64,000 nt of DNA from Nemopilema nomurai (GCA_003864495.1 ML133387.1:768115-832114); one strand, 5' to 3'; numbered from the stretch's first letter, positions 33,587-47,620 are shown. Numbers and translations: made by a program. Notes: generated by a model not told the origin, from the letters alone.

Positions 33587-34440
33587 GCGGTTATAGGCCG
33601 CCAAAACAGCGGAATGGCTTTAGTTTGATGGTTTTAGTACCATGAAGTACAACAGGCGTTAGCAGGACAATTTTATTTTGAAGAAATCAGCACCGATGAA
33701 GATAAACAATTAAGAATGTTCTTTTATAATCAGGTTCATAAAAAACGGCGAATAATAAGCCTCACGATCGCTGCTTTAGTACAACAAATAAAAAAGGTCT
33801 TCCATGTCTTCTAAACAGTAGAGAAAATGTAAAGTTGACTTCAAAACGGGAATTTCAGCAAAAATAATTAGTCGAATTATAGGTAAATATCTTGAGAATC
33901 TTGTCCATGCTCGGCTTCCTTCAAGATTCAAAACCAGAACGGAATATTTCCAAATCATTTGGAGCACTATCTATCTCCTGACAGAAACATGGGGTCCAAC
34001 AGACTTGTATCTACGGCGAACAAATAGAAAACCAGATGCAAAAACACAAAAGACGATATAAATACTTCAAATAAATTTACGATCAAGGGTAAAATATGTT
34101 TTGAATGGTTTAAAGACCGTAGAGATTCCCGGAGCCCAATACTATACTAAACAATACTATACTATACTATAGTTCGAGGTTCAGTTTCTAAATTTATTCG
34201 TAGTAGTAACCATTTTAGCGCATTTTGACCTGCATCCAAAAAAACACAAAAAAAGACTTTAAAACTCACGTTGATAAAGATGAAATCCTAACAAGGAATA
34301 AAAGTTAATCTCTGTTGACATCTACGAACTTCAATTCCAACACATCAAGAATAACATCAAAAAGAAGACTGCACTTTAAAGCTCACCTTAACTCGTCAAA
34401 GACTGATCAATTGAGATTGCTATTTCATGCCATTTTCATG
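33587..34440 (+). repeat. Leader segment L2 of the macro-repeat
   Basis: It is collinear with L1. It lacks one G in GATTG(G)CTATTTC near 34,419. Confidence 0.85.
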
Positions 34441-36337
34441 AAACACTGGCATAAGGATAACACAAAATAGTAGTTTTGAGAAGGACCAAAAAACCTATGG
34501 TGAGAAAGATGGGCAGGCTGAAACTGAGACATTAGAGGATCGCTGCTACGTTCATGGATATGCTAGGCTTGGAACAAATGGTAGATATACTTTAAAGAAA
34601 AAGTCTTGAGTTGCTTTCAGTACATATTCGAAAAGAAACAAGGACTTTATATTTTGAAGACAGAAGCTGACTCTTTTCGTTGGATGAAAGGCAAAAACAA
34701 CCGACAAAGTCACGATAAAAAGCAACCTTGAAGAGGAAACAAAGAATTGCAGCTAAACGACGAAGGACGAGCAAAAGAGAGAGAAATGCCACAAGAAAAC
34801 AAAATAATTGTTTCAGGCCACAAATCAACCCATCCAACCACTTCCAACTCGACCAAAAAGCATTCAAAATGCAAGAATGTTTTAAGGATAATGAAGATGT
34901 TAAGGGCTATGGAAAGGTAATGAAGATGATGATCAAGATGACGATGAAGATTAGGTTATGATGAAGATGATGATCAACATGATGAAGATGAAATCCTAAC
35001 AATTACAAAACGAGGAGAGAGAAATAGAAGTGAAACAATGTTTATATCAACGATCTTACAATTGAAAAAGAATAACCTCAAAACGAAGACTGTACTACGA
35101 CCCTCACCTAACTCGCCAAGGACCGACTGACCAAAAATAACTCTTTTATACATCTGAGTAAGCCAACCTTAAGTTGTCACGGGAAAAAACAACCTTGAAG
35201 AAGAAACAAAGCAAAAGTGGCAGAAACAACGAAGAACGAGCAAAAAAGAGAGAAATGCCGCAAGGGCAAAAAAACTGTTTCAGGCCACAAATCAACCAAT
35301 CCAATAACTACCAACTCGACCTAACAGTATACAAACTTCAAGACGATGATGAGGATGATGAGGATGATGAAGATTTTTAAGGGCCAAGGAAAGGTTATGA
35401 AGATGATGATCAAGATGACCATGAAGATTAGGTTATGATGAAGATGATGATCAACACGATGAAGATAAAATCCTAACAATTACAAAAAAAAGAGAGAGAA
35501 ATAGAAGTGCAACAATGTTTGTATCAACGAACTTTCAATTCAAAAAGAATAACCTCAAAACCAAGACTGTACTACGACCCTCACCTAACTCGCCAAGGAC
35601 CGACCGACCAAAAATAACTCTTTTATACATCCTAGTAAGCCATCCTTGAGTTGTCAGCCCTTCAAATGTTCTATGCAGTAAAAAACAAAGATGATTATCA
35701 AGCAACAACCTTGAGAGCTTAAATGATTTTCAAATAAAAGCTCAAAACTTTAAAACTCTCAGTATCAGATCAATATAATGATGTAAGAGATGGGAAAGAA
35801 TCCAGTGTGGAACAGCTGTGAAAGGGTCATAAATGACCTTCTCAAACTAGCATCAGTATGCCCAAAGGTGTAAAAAAGAAACGATAAACGAGAAGGACAG
35901 GTTGAGAGTAGATTCTAACGAAAGGATAGGAGAAGAATATGCAACGGACACGTGATGACAATCTTCGACGAAGAGATTAAATGAAATGAGAATACTAAGG
36001 ATGAAATTGTACGAGCACTCATTGAGTAGGTCGTTGGAGAGTATAAATTAAAAGCAATTAAAAAGATGAAACAGGGAAAGCAGCTGGGCCTCGAATATAG
36101 ATCTAGAACTCAAAACTGCTAGTGCGTAGATTTGGGTTTCAATAAAAATTAAACACTTTCATTAAACGTCTCATCACAAGCGGTTGCTGTAAAATGGCAG
36201 TGCATGCAGAAGCAACTACTCGATTGCAATAATTCAGGGAATGTTGTAAACTATTGACTGGAACAATGTTAACATTGAAGGTGAAATCTCATCGAATTAT
36301 AGGAGCCGTGTAACGGAAAGGATTTCACAAGCCAGTG
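34441..36337 (+). repeat. Array 2, unit 1 (A plus B)
   Basis: The unit is 1,897 bp. Unlike the first units of arrays 1 and 3 it has a B copy and no 24-bp deletion. Its B copy is itself divergent near 35,210-35,275 (AAGCAAAAGTGGCAGAAACA). Confidence 0.9.
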
Positions 36338-38226
36338 AAACACTGGCATAAGGATAACATAAAATAGTAGTTTTGAGAAGGACCAAAAAACCTATGGTGA
36401 GAAAGATGGGCAGGCTGAAACTGAGACATTAGAGGATCGCTGCTACGTTCATGGATATGCTAGGCTTGGAACAAATGGTAGATATACTTTAAAGAAAAAG
36501 TCTTGAGTTGCTTTCAGTACATATTCGAAAGAAGCAAGGACTTTATATTTTGAAGACAGAAGCTGACTCTTTTGGTTGGATGAAAGAGCAAAAACAACCG
36601 ACAAAGTCACGATAAAAAGCAACCTTGAAGAGGAAACAAAGAATTGCAGCTAAACGACGAAGGACGAGCAAAAGAGAGAGAAATGCCACAAGAAAACAAA
36701 ATAATTGTTTCAGGCCACAAATCAACCCATCCAACCACTTCCAACTCGACCAAAAAGCATTCAAAATGCAAGAATGTTTTAAGGATAATGAAGATGTTAA
36801 GGGCTATGGAAAGGTAATGAAGATGATGATCAAGATGACGATGAAGATTAGGTTATGATGAAGATGATGATCAACATGATGAAGATGAAATCCTAACAAT
36901 TACAAAACGAGGAGAGAGAAATAGAAGTGAAACAATGTTTATATCAACGATCTTACAATTGAAAAAGAATAACCTCAAAACGAAGACTGTACTACGACCC
37001 TCACCTAACTCGCCAAGGACCGACCGACCAAAAATAACTCTTTTATACATCTGAGTAAGCCATCCTTAAGTTGTCACGGGAAAAAGCAACCTTGAAGAAG
37101 AAACAAAGAAGTGCAGCTAAACGACGAAGGACGAGCAAAAAAGAGAGAAATGCCGCAAGGGCAAAAACAAACTGTTTCAGGCCACAAATCAACCCATCCA
37201 ATAACTACCAACTCGACCAAACAGTATACAAACTTCAAGACGATGATGAGGATGATGAGGATGATGAAGATTTTTAAGGGCCAAGGAAAGGTTATCAAGA
37301 TGATTCAAGATGACCATGAAGATTAGGTTATGATGAAGATGATGAGCAACATGATGAAGATAAAATCCTAACAATTACAAAACAAAGAGAGAGAAATAGA
37401 AGTGCAACAATGTTTGTATCAACGAACTTCCAATTCAAAAAGAATAACCTCAAAACCAAGACTGTACTACGACCCTCACCTAACTCGCCAAGGACCGACC
37501 GACCAAAAAATCTCTTTTATACATCCTAGTAAGCCATCCTTGAGTTGTCAGCCCTTCAAATGTTCTATGCAGTAAAAAACAAAGATGATTATCAAGCAAC
37601 AACCTTGAGAGCTTAAACGATTTTCAAATAAAAGCTCAAAACTTTAAAACTCTCAGTATCAGATCAATATAATGATGTAAGAGATGGGAAAGAATCCAGT
37701 GGAACAGCTGTGAAAGGGCCATAAATGCTCTTCTCAAACTAGCATCAGTATGCCCAAAGGTGTAAAAAGAAACGATAAACGAGAAGGACAGGTGGAGAGT
37801 AGATTCTAACGAAAGGATAGGAGAAGAATATGCAACGGACACGTGATGACAATCTTCGACGAAGAGATTAAATGAAATGAGAATACTAAGGATGAAATTG
37901 TACGAGCACTCATTGAGTAGGTCGTTGGAGAGTATAAATTAAAAACAATTAAAAAGATAAAACAGGGAAAGCAGCTGGGCCCTCGAATATAGATCTAGAA
38001 CTCAAAACTGCTAGTGCGTAGATTTGGGTTTCAATAAAAATTAAACACTTTCATCAAACGTCTCATCACAAGCGGTTGCTGTAAAATGGCAGTGCATGCA
38101 GAAGCAACTACTCGATTGCAATAATTCAGGGAATGTAAACTATTGACTGGAACAATGTTAACATTGAAGGTCAAATCTCATCGAATTATAGGAGCCGTGT
38201 AACGGAAAGGATTTTACAGGCCAGTG
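36338..38226 (+). repeat. Array 2, unit 2 (A plus B)
   Basis: The unit is 1,889 bp, with several private small deletions (for example near 37,300, 37,700 and 38,137). Confidence 0.9.
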
Positions 38227-40109
38227 AAACACTGGCAGGTAAATAAAAATAGTTTTGAGAAGGACCAAAAAACCTATGGTGAGAAAGATGGGCAGGCTGA
38301 AACTGAGACATTAGAGGATCGCTGCTACGTTCATGGATATGCTAGGCTTGGAACAAATGGTAGATATACTTTAAAGAAAAAGTCTTGAGTTGCTTTCAGT
38401 ACATATTCGAAAGAAGCAAGGACTTTATATTTTGAAGACAGAAGCTGACTTTTTTGGATGAAAGAGCAAAAACAACCGACAAAGTCACGATAAAAAGCAA
38501 CCTTGAAGAGGAAACAAAGAATTGCAGCTAAACGACGAAGGACGAGCAAAAGAGAGAGAAATGCCACAAGATAAACAAAATAATTGTTTCAGGCCACAAG
38601 TCAACCCATCCAACCACTTCCAACTCGACCAAAAAGCATTCAAAATGCAAGAATGTTTTAAGGATAATGAAGATGTTAAGGGCTATGGAAAGGTAATGAA
38701 GATGATGATCAAGATGACGATGAAGATTAGGTTATGATGAAGATGATGATCAACATGATGAAGATGAAATCCTAACAATTACAAAACGAGGAGAGAGAAA
38801 TAGAAGTGAAACAATGTTTATATCAACGATCTTACAATTGAAAAAGAATAACCTCAAAACCAAGACTGTACTACGACCCTCACCTAACTCGCCAAGGACC
38901 GACCGACCGACCAAAAATAACTCTTTTATACATCTGAGTAAGCCATCCTTAAGTTGTCACGGGAAAAAGCAACCTTGAAGAAGAAACAAAGAAGTGCAGC
39001 TAAACGACGAAGGACGAGCAAAAAAGAGAGAAATGCCGCAAGGGCAAAAACAAACTGTTTCAGGCCACAAATCAACCCATCCAATAACTACCAACTCGAC
39101 CAAACAGTATACAAACTTCAAGACGATGATGAGGATGATGAGGATGATGAAGATTTTTAAGGGCCAAGGAAAGGTTATCAAGATGATGATCAAGATGACC
39201 ATGAAGATTAGGTTATGATGAAGATGATGAGCAACATGATGAAGATAAATCCTAACAATTACAAAACAAAGAGAGAGAAATAGAAGTGCAACAATGTTTG
39301 TATCAACGAACTTCCAATTCAAAAGAATAACCTCAAAACCAAGACTGTACTACGACCCTCACCTAACTCGCCAAGGACCGACGACCAAAATAACTCTTTT
39401 ATACATCCTAGTAAGCCATCTTGAGTTGCCAGCCCTTCAAATGTTCTATGCAGTAAAAACAAAGATGATTATCAAGCAACAACCTTGAGAGCTTAAACGA
39501 TTTTTCAAATAAGCTCAAACTTTAAAACTCTCAGTATCAGATCAATATAATGATGTAAGAGATGGGAAAGAATCCAGTGTGGAACAGCTGTGAAAGGGCC
39601 ATAAATGCTCTTCTCAAACTAGCATCAGTATGCCCAAAGGTGTAAAAAAGAAACGATAAACGAGAAGGACAGGTGGAGAGTAGATTCTAACGAAAGGATA
39701 GGAGAAGAATATGCAACGGACACGTGATGACAATCTTCGACGAAGAGATTAAATGAAATGAGAATACTAAGGATGAAATTGTACGAGCACTCATTGAGTA
39801 GGTCGTTGGAGAGTATAAATTAAAAGCAATTAAAAAGATGAAACAGGGAAAGCAGCTGGGCCCTCGAATATAGATCTAGAACTCAAAACTGCTAGTGCGT
39901 AGATTTGGGTTTCAATAAAAATTACACACTTTCATCAAACGTCTCATCACAAGCGGTTGCTGTAAAATGGCAGTGCATGCAGAAGCAACTACTCGATTGC
40001 AATAATTCAGGGAATGTTGTAAACTATTGACTGGAACAATGTTAACATTGAAGGTGAAATCTATCGAATTATAGGAGCCGTGTAACGGAAAGGATTTTAC
40101 AGGCCAGTG
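38227..40109 (+). repeat. Array 2, unit 3 (A plus B)
   Basis: The unit is 1,883 bp. The A to B distance is 472 bp because the GACC microsatellite has one extra repeat (near 38,900). Confidence 0.9.
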
Positions 40110-41527
40110 AAACACTGGCATAAGGATAACATAAAATAGTAGTTTTGAGAAGGACCAAAAAACCTATGGTGAGAAAGATGGGCAGGCTGAAACTGAGACA
40201 TTAGAGGATCGCTGCTACGTTCATGGATATGCTAGGCTTGGAACAAATGGTAGATATACTTTAAAGAAAAAGTCTTGAGTTGCTTTCAGTACATATTCGA
40301 AAGAAGCAAGGACTTTATATTTTGAAGACAGAAGCTGACTCTTTTGGTTGGATGAAAGGCAAAAACAACCGACAAAGTCACGATAAAAAGCAACCTTGAA
40401 GAGGAAACAAAGAATTGCAGCTAAACGACGAAGGACGAGCAAAAGAGAGAGAAATGCCACAAGATAAACAAAATAATTGTTTCAGGCCACAAGTCAACCC
40501 ATCCAACCACTTCCAACTCGACCAAAAAGCATTCAAAATGCAAGAATGTTTTAAGGATAATGAAGATGTTAAGGGCTATGGAAAGGTAATGAAGATGATG
40601 ATCAAGATGACGATGAAGATTAGGTTATGATGAAGATGATGATCAACATGATGAAGATAAAATCCTAACAATTACAAAAAGAAGAGAGAGAAATAGAAGT
40701 GCAACAATGTTTGTATCAACGAACTTCCAATTCAAAAAGAATAACCTCAAAACCAAGACTGTACTACGACCCTCACCTAACTCGCCAAGGACCGACCGAC
40801 CAAAAATAACTCTTTTATACATCCTAGTAAGCCATCCTTGAGTTGTCAGCCCTTCAAATGTTCTATGCAGTAAAAACAAAGATGATTATCAAGCAACAAC
40901 CTTGAGAGCTTAAACGATTTTCAAATAAAAGCTCAAAACTTTAAAACTCTCAGTATCAGATCAATATAATGATGTAAGAGATGGGAAAGAATCCAGTGCG
41001 GAACAGCTGTGAAAGGGCCATAAATGCTCTTCTCAAACTAGCATCAGTATGTCCAAAGGTGTAAAAAAGAAACGATAAACGAGAAGGACAGGTGGAGAGT
41101 AGATTCTAACGAAAGGATAGGAGAAGAATATGCAACGGACACGTGATGACAATCTTCGACGAAGAGATTAAATGAAATGAGAATACTAAGGATGAAATTG
41201 TACGAGCACTCATTGAGTAGGTCGTTGGAGAGTATAAATTAAAAACAATTAAAAAGATGAAACAGGGAAAGCAGCTGGCCCTCGAATATAGATCTAGAAC
41301 TCAAAACTGCTAGTGCGTAGATTTGGGTTTCAATAAAAATTAAACACTTTCATCAAACGTCTCATCACAAGCGGTTGCTGTAAAATGGCAGTGCATGCAG
41401 AAGCAACTACTCGATTGCAATAATTCAGGGAATGTGTAAACTATTGACTGGAACAATGTTAACATTGAAGGTCAAATCTCATCGAATTATAGGAGCCGTG
41501 TAACGGAAAGGATTTTACAGGCCAGTG
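40110..41527 (+). repeat. Array 2, unit 4 (A only)
   Basis: The unit is 1,418 bp, the only unit of array 2 without B. Confidence 0.9.
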
Positions 41528-43463
41528 AAACACTGGCATAAGGATAACATAAAATAGTAGTTTTGAGAAGGACCAAAAAACCTATGGTGAGAAAGATGGG
41601 CAGGCTGAAACTGAGACATTAGAGGATCGCTGCTACGTTCATGGATATGCTAGGCTTGGAACAAATGGTAGATATACTTTAAAGAAAAAGTCTTGAGTTG
41701 CTTTCAGTACATATTCGAAAGAAGCAAGGACTTTATATTTTGAAGAGAGAAGCTGACTCTTTTGGTTGGATGAAAGAGCAAAAACAACCGACAAAGTCAC
41801 GATAAAAAGCAACCTTGAAGAGGAAACAAAGAATTGCAGCTAAACGACGAAGGACGAGCAAAAGAGAGAGAAATGCCACAAGATAAACAAAATAATTGTT
41901 TCAGGCCACAAGTCAACCCATCCAACCACTTCCAACTCGACCAAAAAGCATTCAAAATGCAAGAATGTTTTAAGGATAATGAAGATGTTAAGGGCTATGG
42001 AAAGGTAATGAAGATGATGATCAAGATGACGATGAAGATTAGGTTATGATGAAGATGATGATCAACATGATGAAGATGAAATCCTAACAATTACAAAACG
42101 AGGAGAGAGAAATAGAAGTGAAACAATGTTTATATCAACGAACTTACAATTCAAAAAGAATAACCTCAAAACGAAGACTGTACTACGACCCTCACCTAAC
42201 TCGCCAAGGACCGACCGACCAAAAATAACTCTTTTATACATCTGAGTAAGCCATCCTTAAGTTGTCACGGGAAAAAGCAACCTTGAAGAAGAAACAAAGA
42301 AGTGCAGCTAAACGACGAAGGACGAGCAAAAAAGAGAGAAATGCCGCAAGGGCAAAAACAAACTGTTTCAGGCCACAAATCAACCCATCCAATAACTACC
42401 AACTCGACCAAACAGTAAAAACTTCAAGACGATGATGAGGATGATGAGGATGATGAAGATTTTAAGGGCCAAGGAAAGGTTATGAAGATGATGATAAGAT
42501 GACCATGAAGATTAGGTTATGATGAAGATGATGATCAACATGATGAAGATAAAATCCTAACAATTACAAAACAAAGAGAGAGAAATAGAAGTGCAACAAT
42601 GTTTGTATCAACGAACTTCCAATTCAAAAAGAATAACCTCAAAACCAAGACTGTACTACGACCCTCACCTAACTCGCCAAGGACCGACCGACCAAAAATA
42701 ACTCTTTTATACATCCTAGTAAGCCATCCTTGAGTTGTCAGCCCTTCAAATGTTCTATGCAGTAAAAAACAAAGATGATTATCAAGCACAACCTTGAGAG
42801 CTTAAACGATTTTCAAATAAAAGCTCAAAACTTTAAAACTCTCAGTATCAGATCAATATAATGATGTAAGAGATGGGAAAGAATCCAGTGTGGAACAGCT
42901 GTGAAAGGGCCATAAATGCTCTTCTCAAACTAGCATCAGTATGCCCAAAGGTGTAAAAAAGAAACGATAAACGAGAAGGACAGGTGGAGAGTAGATTCTA
43001 ACGAAAGGATAGGAGAAGAATATGCAACGGACACGTGATGACAATCTTCGACGAAGAGATTAAATGAAATGAGAATACTAAGGATGAAATTGTACGAGGA
43101 CTCATTGAGTAGGTCGCTGGAGAGTATAAATTAAAAGCAATTAAAAAGATGAAACAGGGAAAGCAGCTGGGCCCTCGAATATAGATCTAGAACTCAAAAC
43201 TGCTAGTGCGTAGATTTGGGTTTAAATAAAAATTAAACACTTTCATCAAACGTCTACTCACAAAGCGATGGGACGTTTCTTTACATAGGTGAAAGGCTTA
43301 TGTTAGCGGCTGTTGTAAAACGGCAGTGCATGCAAGAGCAACTACTCGATTGCAATACTTCAGGTAATGTTGTAAACCATTGACTGGAACAATGTTAACA
43401 TTGAAGGTGAAATCTCATCGAATTATAGGAGCTGTGTAACGGAAAGGATTTTACAGGCCAGTG
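41528..43463 (+). repeat. Array 2, unit 5, terminal type (A plus B)
   Basis: The unit is 1,936 bp. It keeps the stretch of about 45 bp near 43,255-43,305. The B acidic frame is disturbed by private deletions near 42,416 and 42,461. Confidence 0.9.
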
Positions 43464-43625
43464 AAACACTGTCAAAAGGATAACATAAGATGGTAGTTTT
43501 ATGAGGGACCGAAAAAACCTATGGTTAGAGAGATGGGCAAGCTGAAACTGAGACACAAGTGGATTACTCATGTGTTGATGGACATGACAGTCTTGAAAGA
43601 AATGGTAAATAGGAAAGCAAAACAA
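43125..43625 (+). pseudogene. Decayed non-LTR RT in terminal unit (array 2 / block 3)
   Basis: It is the same as 8,700-9,200, with two further small deletions (CGTTTCTTTACATAGG and GGCTTATGTTAGC). Confidence 0.7.
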
Positions 43626-43902
43626 AAATGCATTGAGTAGCTTTCAGTACATATTTAGGACACAGAAGGATGTCAGGTTTCTCATAACTATCCATCAGCA
43701 AGAATCTATCACTGCTATCTAAGGTGGGTCAGCTATATATATTTCCTTTACCTTTTAAAAACGAGTGTTTGTTGAACTGTAAGCATCGAAACCATGCAAC
43801 AAAATGAAGTCGTTTATTATCAATGGACCAATAATTGGCGTTTGAAAGTTTTCCGGTAAATCAGCATGAGCATTGCATGCCATTTCCAGTAAGGCCTGCT
43901 TG

Positions 43903-44069
43903 AAGTGAATCAACCCAGCCATTTCCAACTCAACAAAACAGTATAAAAACTGCAAGGTGATGATGAAGATGATGAAGATTATGATCAAGATGGCGATGAG
44001 GATTGTGATGAAGAAGTTGATCTTGAAACTGAACAACAACAAAACAATGATAAGATGAAAGGAACGTGA
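43903..44069 (+). pseudogene. Acidic-tract relic, type C (block 3)
   Basis: It is the same as block 1 except for GATGATGAAGATGATG in place of GATGACGAAGATGATG at the start of the acidic run, a silent change in the acidic frame. Confidence 0.5.
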
Positions 44070-44247
44070 ACTTCTGGCTATGTCCACAAAGTTTACATTC
44101 ATCTGGTCTTCAAACTCACATTGATTGGTCAAAAACTGGTCCCCCACAACTTAGATTGGAACTGTTATGATGTTTTTCCCTTGAAATGTCAGCACACTCA
44201 TCCATCTCTGCTGTAAGAAAATAAAAACACTTGAGGAAGGAAAGTCT

Positions 44248-44306
44248 TTCAGTTCTGTAGTAATTCAGTTCTGTAGCAATTCAGTTCTGTAGCAATTCAG
44301 TTCTTT
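44248..44306 (+). repeat. 16-bp minisatellite (block 3)
   Basis: It has the same unit and copy number as in blocks 1 and 2. Confidence 0.9.
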
Positions 44307-44825
44307 TCTCTTAGAGTGTAAAAGGGCAACCAAAGTTTCCTAAAAGTTGCTCTCTAGTTTAACCAATGAAACAAAAAAACATGTACAGTAAAAACTGGAA
44401 GAGAGAAAGAAGAGTGACTGCTGTAAACAAAACTTTCACCTACTGGATAATTGACATTAAGTCTTAGTCTTTGAAACTCATCTTCACTGTTTAAAGACTG
44501 ATCTAGTGTCACAAATCCCTGCATCCTTTTATCTTAACAGTTCATGGCAAGGTAGGGCTTGAAAAGCAAACATTGTCTCATGGAAGAAACGCAAAGTTGT
44601 TATGAAGCCAAAACCTTCCAATTTTTCCTGCAACTTTAACACAATAAAGATTTCTTGAATGGCATTCTTAATTCTTTGCATACACAAAAAGTATGAACCT
44701 TAAGCAATGTAAAATTACATGCTTTAAAAGAGAAGCAATCCCTCGTGCCTTCCCTCTGAGGCATTCAAAGCCCCCGGAAAAGGTTTTTGGCATTGATTTA
44801 AAATGTTTACATTGAACCATTTGAA

Positions 44826-45008
44826 AAGGTTAAGGCAACAGGATTTCATACGAAGGATCATAGAGAGTGCGGAAAAATAACCGACCCGAGCGGGACTCGA
44901 ACTCACGACCCTCGACTTTGTACGTCAAGTGCTCTACCAACTGAGCTATCGGGTCATGCTTTCAAGCCAGCACTCGAGGCCAAGCCATTTATCCGCACTG
45001 CCCCTCTC
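44826..45008 (-). mobile_element. tRNA-headed SINE, block 3 only, with 14-bp target duplication
   Basis: Blocks 1 and 2 have one copy of TTGAACCATTTGAA at this site (10,393-10,406 in block 1). Block 3 has it twice (44,812-44,825 and 45,009-45,022) around 183 bp of new DNA, which proves insertion. On the minus strand the insert reads 53 bp of leader (starts GAGAGGGGCAGTGCGGATAA), a tRNA-like part and a 57-bp tail with TTTTTCCGCACTCTC. The leader and tail share inverted AGTGCGGA-type motifs. It has no poly-A tail. Confidence 0.85.
44883..44955 (-). pseudogene. tRNA-like part of the SINE (73 nt)
   Basis: The acceptor arms pair perfectly (GACCCGA with TCGGGTC), the D arm is GCTC/GAGC, and the T arm is GTGAG TTCGAGT CCCGC with one mismatch. 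A box (TAGCTCAGTTGGTAGAGC) and B box (AGTTCGAGTCC) are good. The anticodon arm has six pairs (CTTGAC/GTCGAG) and loop GTACAAA, giving ACA at face value. This is abnormal for a working tRNA, and the flanks show that it moved as part of a SINE. It likely serves as the pol III promoter. Confidence 0.7.
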
Positions 45009-45022
45009 TTGAACCATTTGAA

Positions 45023-47133
45023 TAATATGTGTTTGGCCATTAAAATTATACATTGAAGGTATTCACATTGTTTATCAATGTTTGCATCAATGGTTTCAGC
45101 CCTTCATTCTCCCTTAATGCAGGTTCTCTTGGGTATATTCCTAAGTAAGCACACAAAAAGAATTCCTGTATTGATAAGCACCTTTTTATTTTAGGAACTT
45201 CTATGTGTCTTCGCATTCTGTAAAGTAAAGTATCATTTGTACTTGTATATATATTGGTTTCTACCTAGCATCTGAAGGCAGTTTTTAGGGCACTGAGAAG
45301 CCTTATGCTTATTTAGCAGTGTCCTTGTCCTTTTTCCTATATTGACCACACCTTTTGGTTCCTCATGCCCGGAATTAAAGAGAGCTGGTGACTCTCTGTG
45401 AAAGTCAGGTCATGCCAAGGACTCAAAACACAAACCTTTGGGTCTGTAGTCAGTGCCTCTAAAAACTGAGCCATCATGTCTAGTTTCTTGTGAAAATTTT
45501 GTGGTTAATCTCCACTGCTAAACTTTCTGGTAATTCGGCTTTGGGTATTCTGCTGAGAACTAACAAAGCCCACTCTGTTTTATGGTCTAGTAAAGGTTCT
45601 AAAACAGCATTTCAAGCCTTCTTTCCATTACCTATTGCAGGCATGTACATAAAACAAGCATGATAATCAACAAGCTTTTAATTTAGACTGCTAAATGCCA
45701 CACTAGCAAACATCAAACTTTGACTAATCTCCCTTAACTGCTGGGTATTTTGATTTTTGCCCCAAACCTTCCCCAACATTTATTTACATTAATCAAAACT
45801 GATGTCAAAGTGTGCTCCAACGGTAGAAATCAGTTTTGTTTAAAGGGTTTTTTCCTAAAGGCGTTTTGGAAATGTTGAGTATTGAAATTGGCAAACATTG
45901 TCACCCTGGGATGACATTTTCTCAATAGAAATTTTCTGAAATATGAATAAATATTTTCTCAATAGAAATAGAAATAATAAAAAACTTGAGAAGGTACTAA
46001 TTGAACCAAATCAACAATTAATGACATTACATGGAATAACACTGAATAGCATACTAATAAGATGGGCATTTCTAGGATGAAAATTATAATGAAAATACTG
46101 ATTATTCAGAATGGATCCTTCAACTAAAAAGCTAACTGGCACCAATCATCAGATATCAATTAGGTTAGATTGACATCTGAGGCCAAATTTGACCAAACAC
46201 ATTGTCCAAAAAGCCAGATTTGGTAAAATTTCTTACAGTCAAGTAATATAGGTCCAATTAAATGTAGATATAATCTTTTAACAAACAGTGGAAACCGAAA
46301 ATATTTTCCAAAGTGACAGCAAAGCGCTTTTGTTGAATGGCAGCTTACATGATATGCCACATTCTACACCACTACATTCAAAACAGCTCTTTTGCTATTC
46401 TTACGGGTTTTCCATTTCCAAAAATTGGTCGGCGGTCCGAAAATAGGCCTAGCCTCACTTAAGTTCCGCGGTGTAACAGCTGTGACCAGCTTATTCCCTT
46501 GTCAACCATAGTATTTTGGACGGCAAAGGGTGTTAAAAACAGGCACAAACGAGAAATCTGTCGTCAAAATTGTCAAATGGCAAATTACACTCATTTACAA
46601 AGCATTTACACTCAAACAGACAGTCGAGCGATGGCTTGGCTATTTCTATGAAAAAGCTATCACTATGACCAACCAACTACTAACTGTTTCGAGTGTTGGC
46701 CAACGGTTACCACAGTTCTTCGTCGAATCAGTAGAGTTAATGACTATATTTACCTTGTTATCAGTCAATTTAATACGCCTTCCATTTCCTTTGGTGATAT
46801 CAGGGCAGAACGGTCTCAATTGCTTCCAAAGCAAACCAAACCGAATCGGTCTCGTTTCCAAACATAGGTATCCTGTAGCTGTGTACGAAGAATGCCGTTA
46901 CTCTGTTGATGCTTTATCGGCAGTTTCATAGCATCCGCTACGCCCATTGAACACAGGGCATTCCAAATGTTATTCTAGGCATACGCATTATCAGCAGAAG
47001 CTGTTCTAGTTAACGTTTCTAGAGGCTTCTCCCAGTGCGTAGAATCACAACTCTCCAAACAAACACGATTTCGCTTATAGATTCCACAGAACAATACCAC
47101 CTGTATTCCACCAATAAAGGCTTTTATTGCCAC
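45023..47133. other. AT-rich block interior with no recognised gene (block 3)
   Basis: It is collinear with block 1, with the worn SINE head at 45,408-45,483 and the unassigned frame at 46,530-46,931. Confidence 0.5.
45408..45483 (-). mobile_element. Worn tRNA-like SINE head (block 3)
   Basis: It has the same motifs as at 10,793-10,868. It is older than, and different from, the 44,826 insertion. Confidence 0.4.
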
Positions 47134-47620
47134 TGTAGATAACGAGTTGAGATGGGTTTCTACCGACTGCGTTGCTCAACCTCTATGGACGATCCGAGCC
47201 AAAGCTGTCTTATTTAACGTGCAGAGAACACGGAGACAAGCCGAGAGAGAGAGATGACGCGTTGTCTGTTGTTTTCTGTAGCTCTGTTTCTGGCAGACAC
47301 TGACTGATCTAACTCAACTATACAATCATAAATTATACCGATGCTCTAAGAATAAATATGCTGACGAGGGATGAGAGAGGATGATGAAATGATGATGTAA
47401 TGAGCATGGGCTCCGAGGTTGGAAAGTGGACGACCAAGGGAGATTTTAACAATTATAACAAAAGAGGTTTAAAATTGTATTACCAAAAAGTGAGGGGCCA
47501 TGCCCCCCCCCCCAGCCCCCCCCTTCGTCGGAGGCCCTGATGAGGATAGAACAGTCTAGGCTGAGGATGTGTCAGCATGACATGATGTGACAATGGAAAG
47601 TAGACAAAGGAGTCACTACA
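47134..47620 (+). mobile_element. 5' LTR of the decayed BEL/Pao-type element (block 3)
   Basis: It keeps the C-rich tract (about 47,490-47,524) with a different C-run length from block 2, and has lost CGCAG near 47,416. Confidence 0.7.

Noticed and set aside
44883..44955. Functional tRNA gene
   Set aside because: Target duplications show that it arrived inside a 183-bp insert, and the anticodon arm is abnormal.
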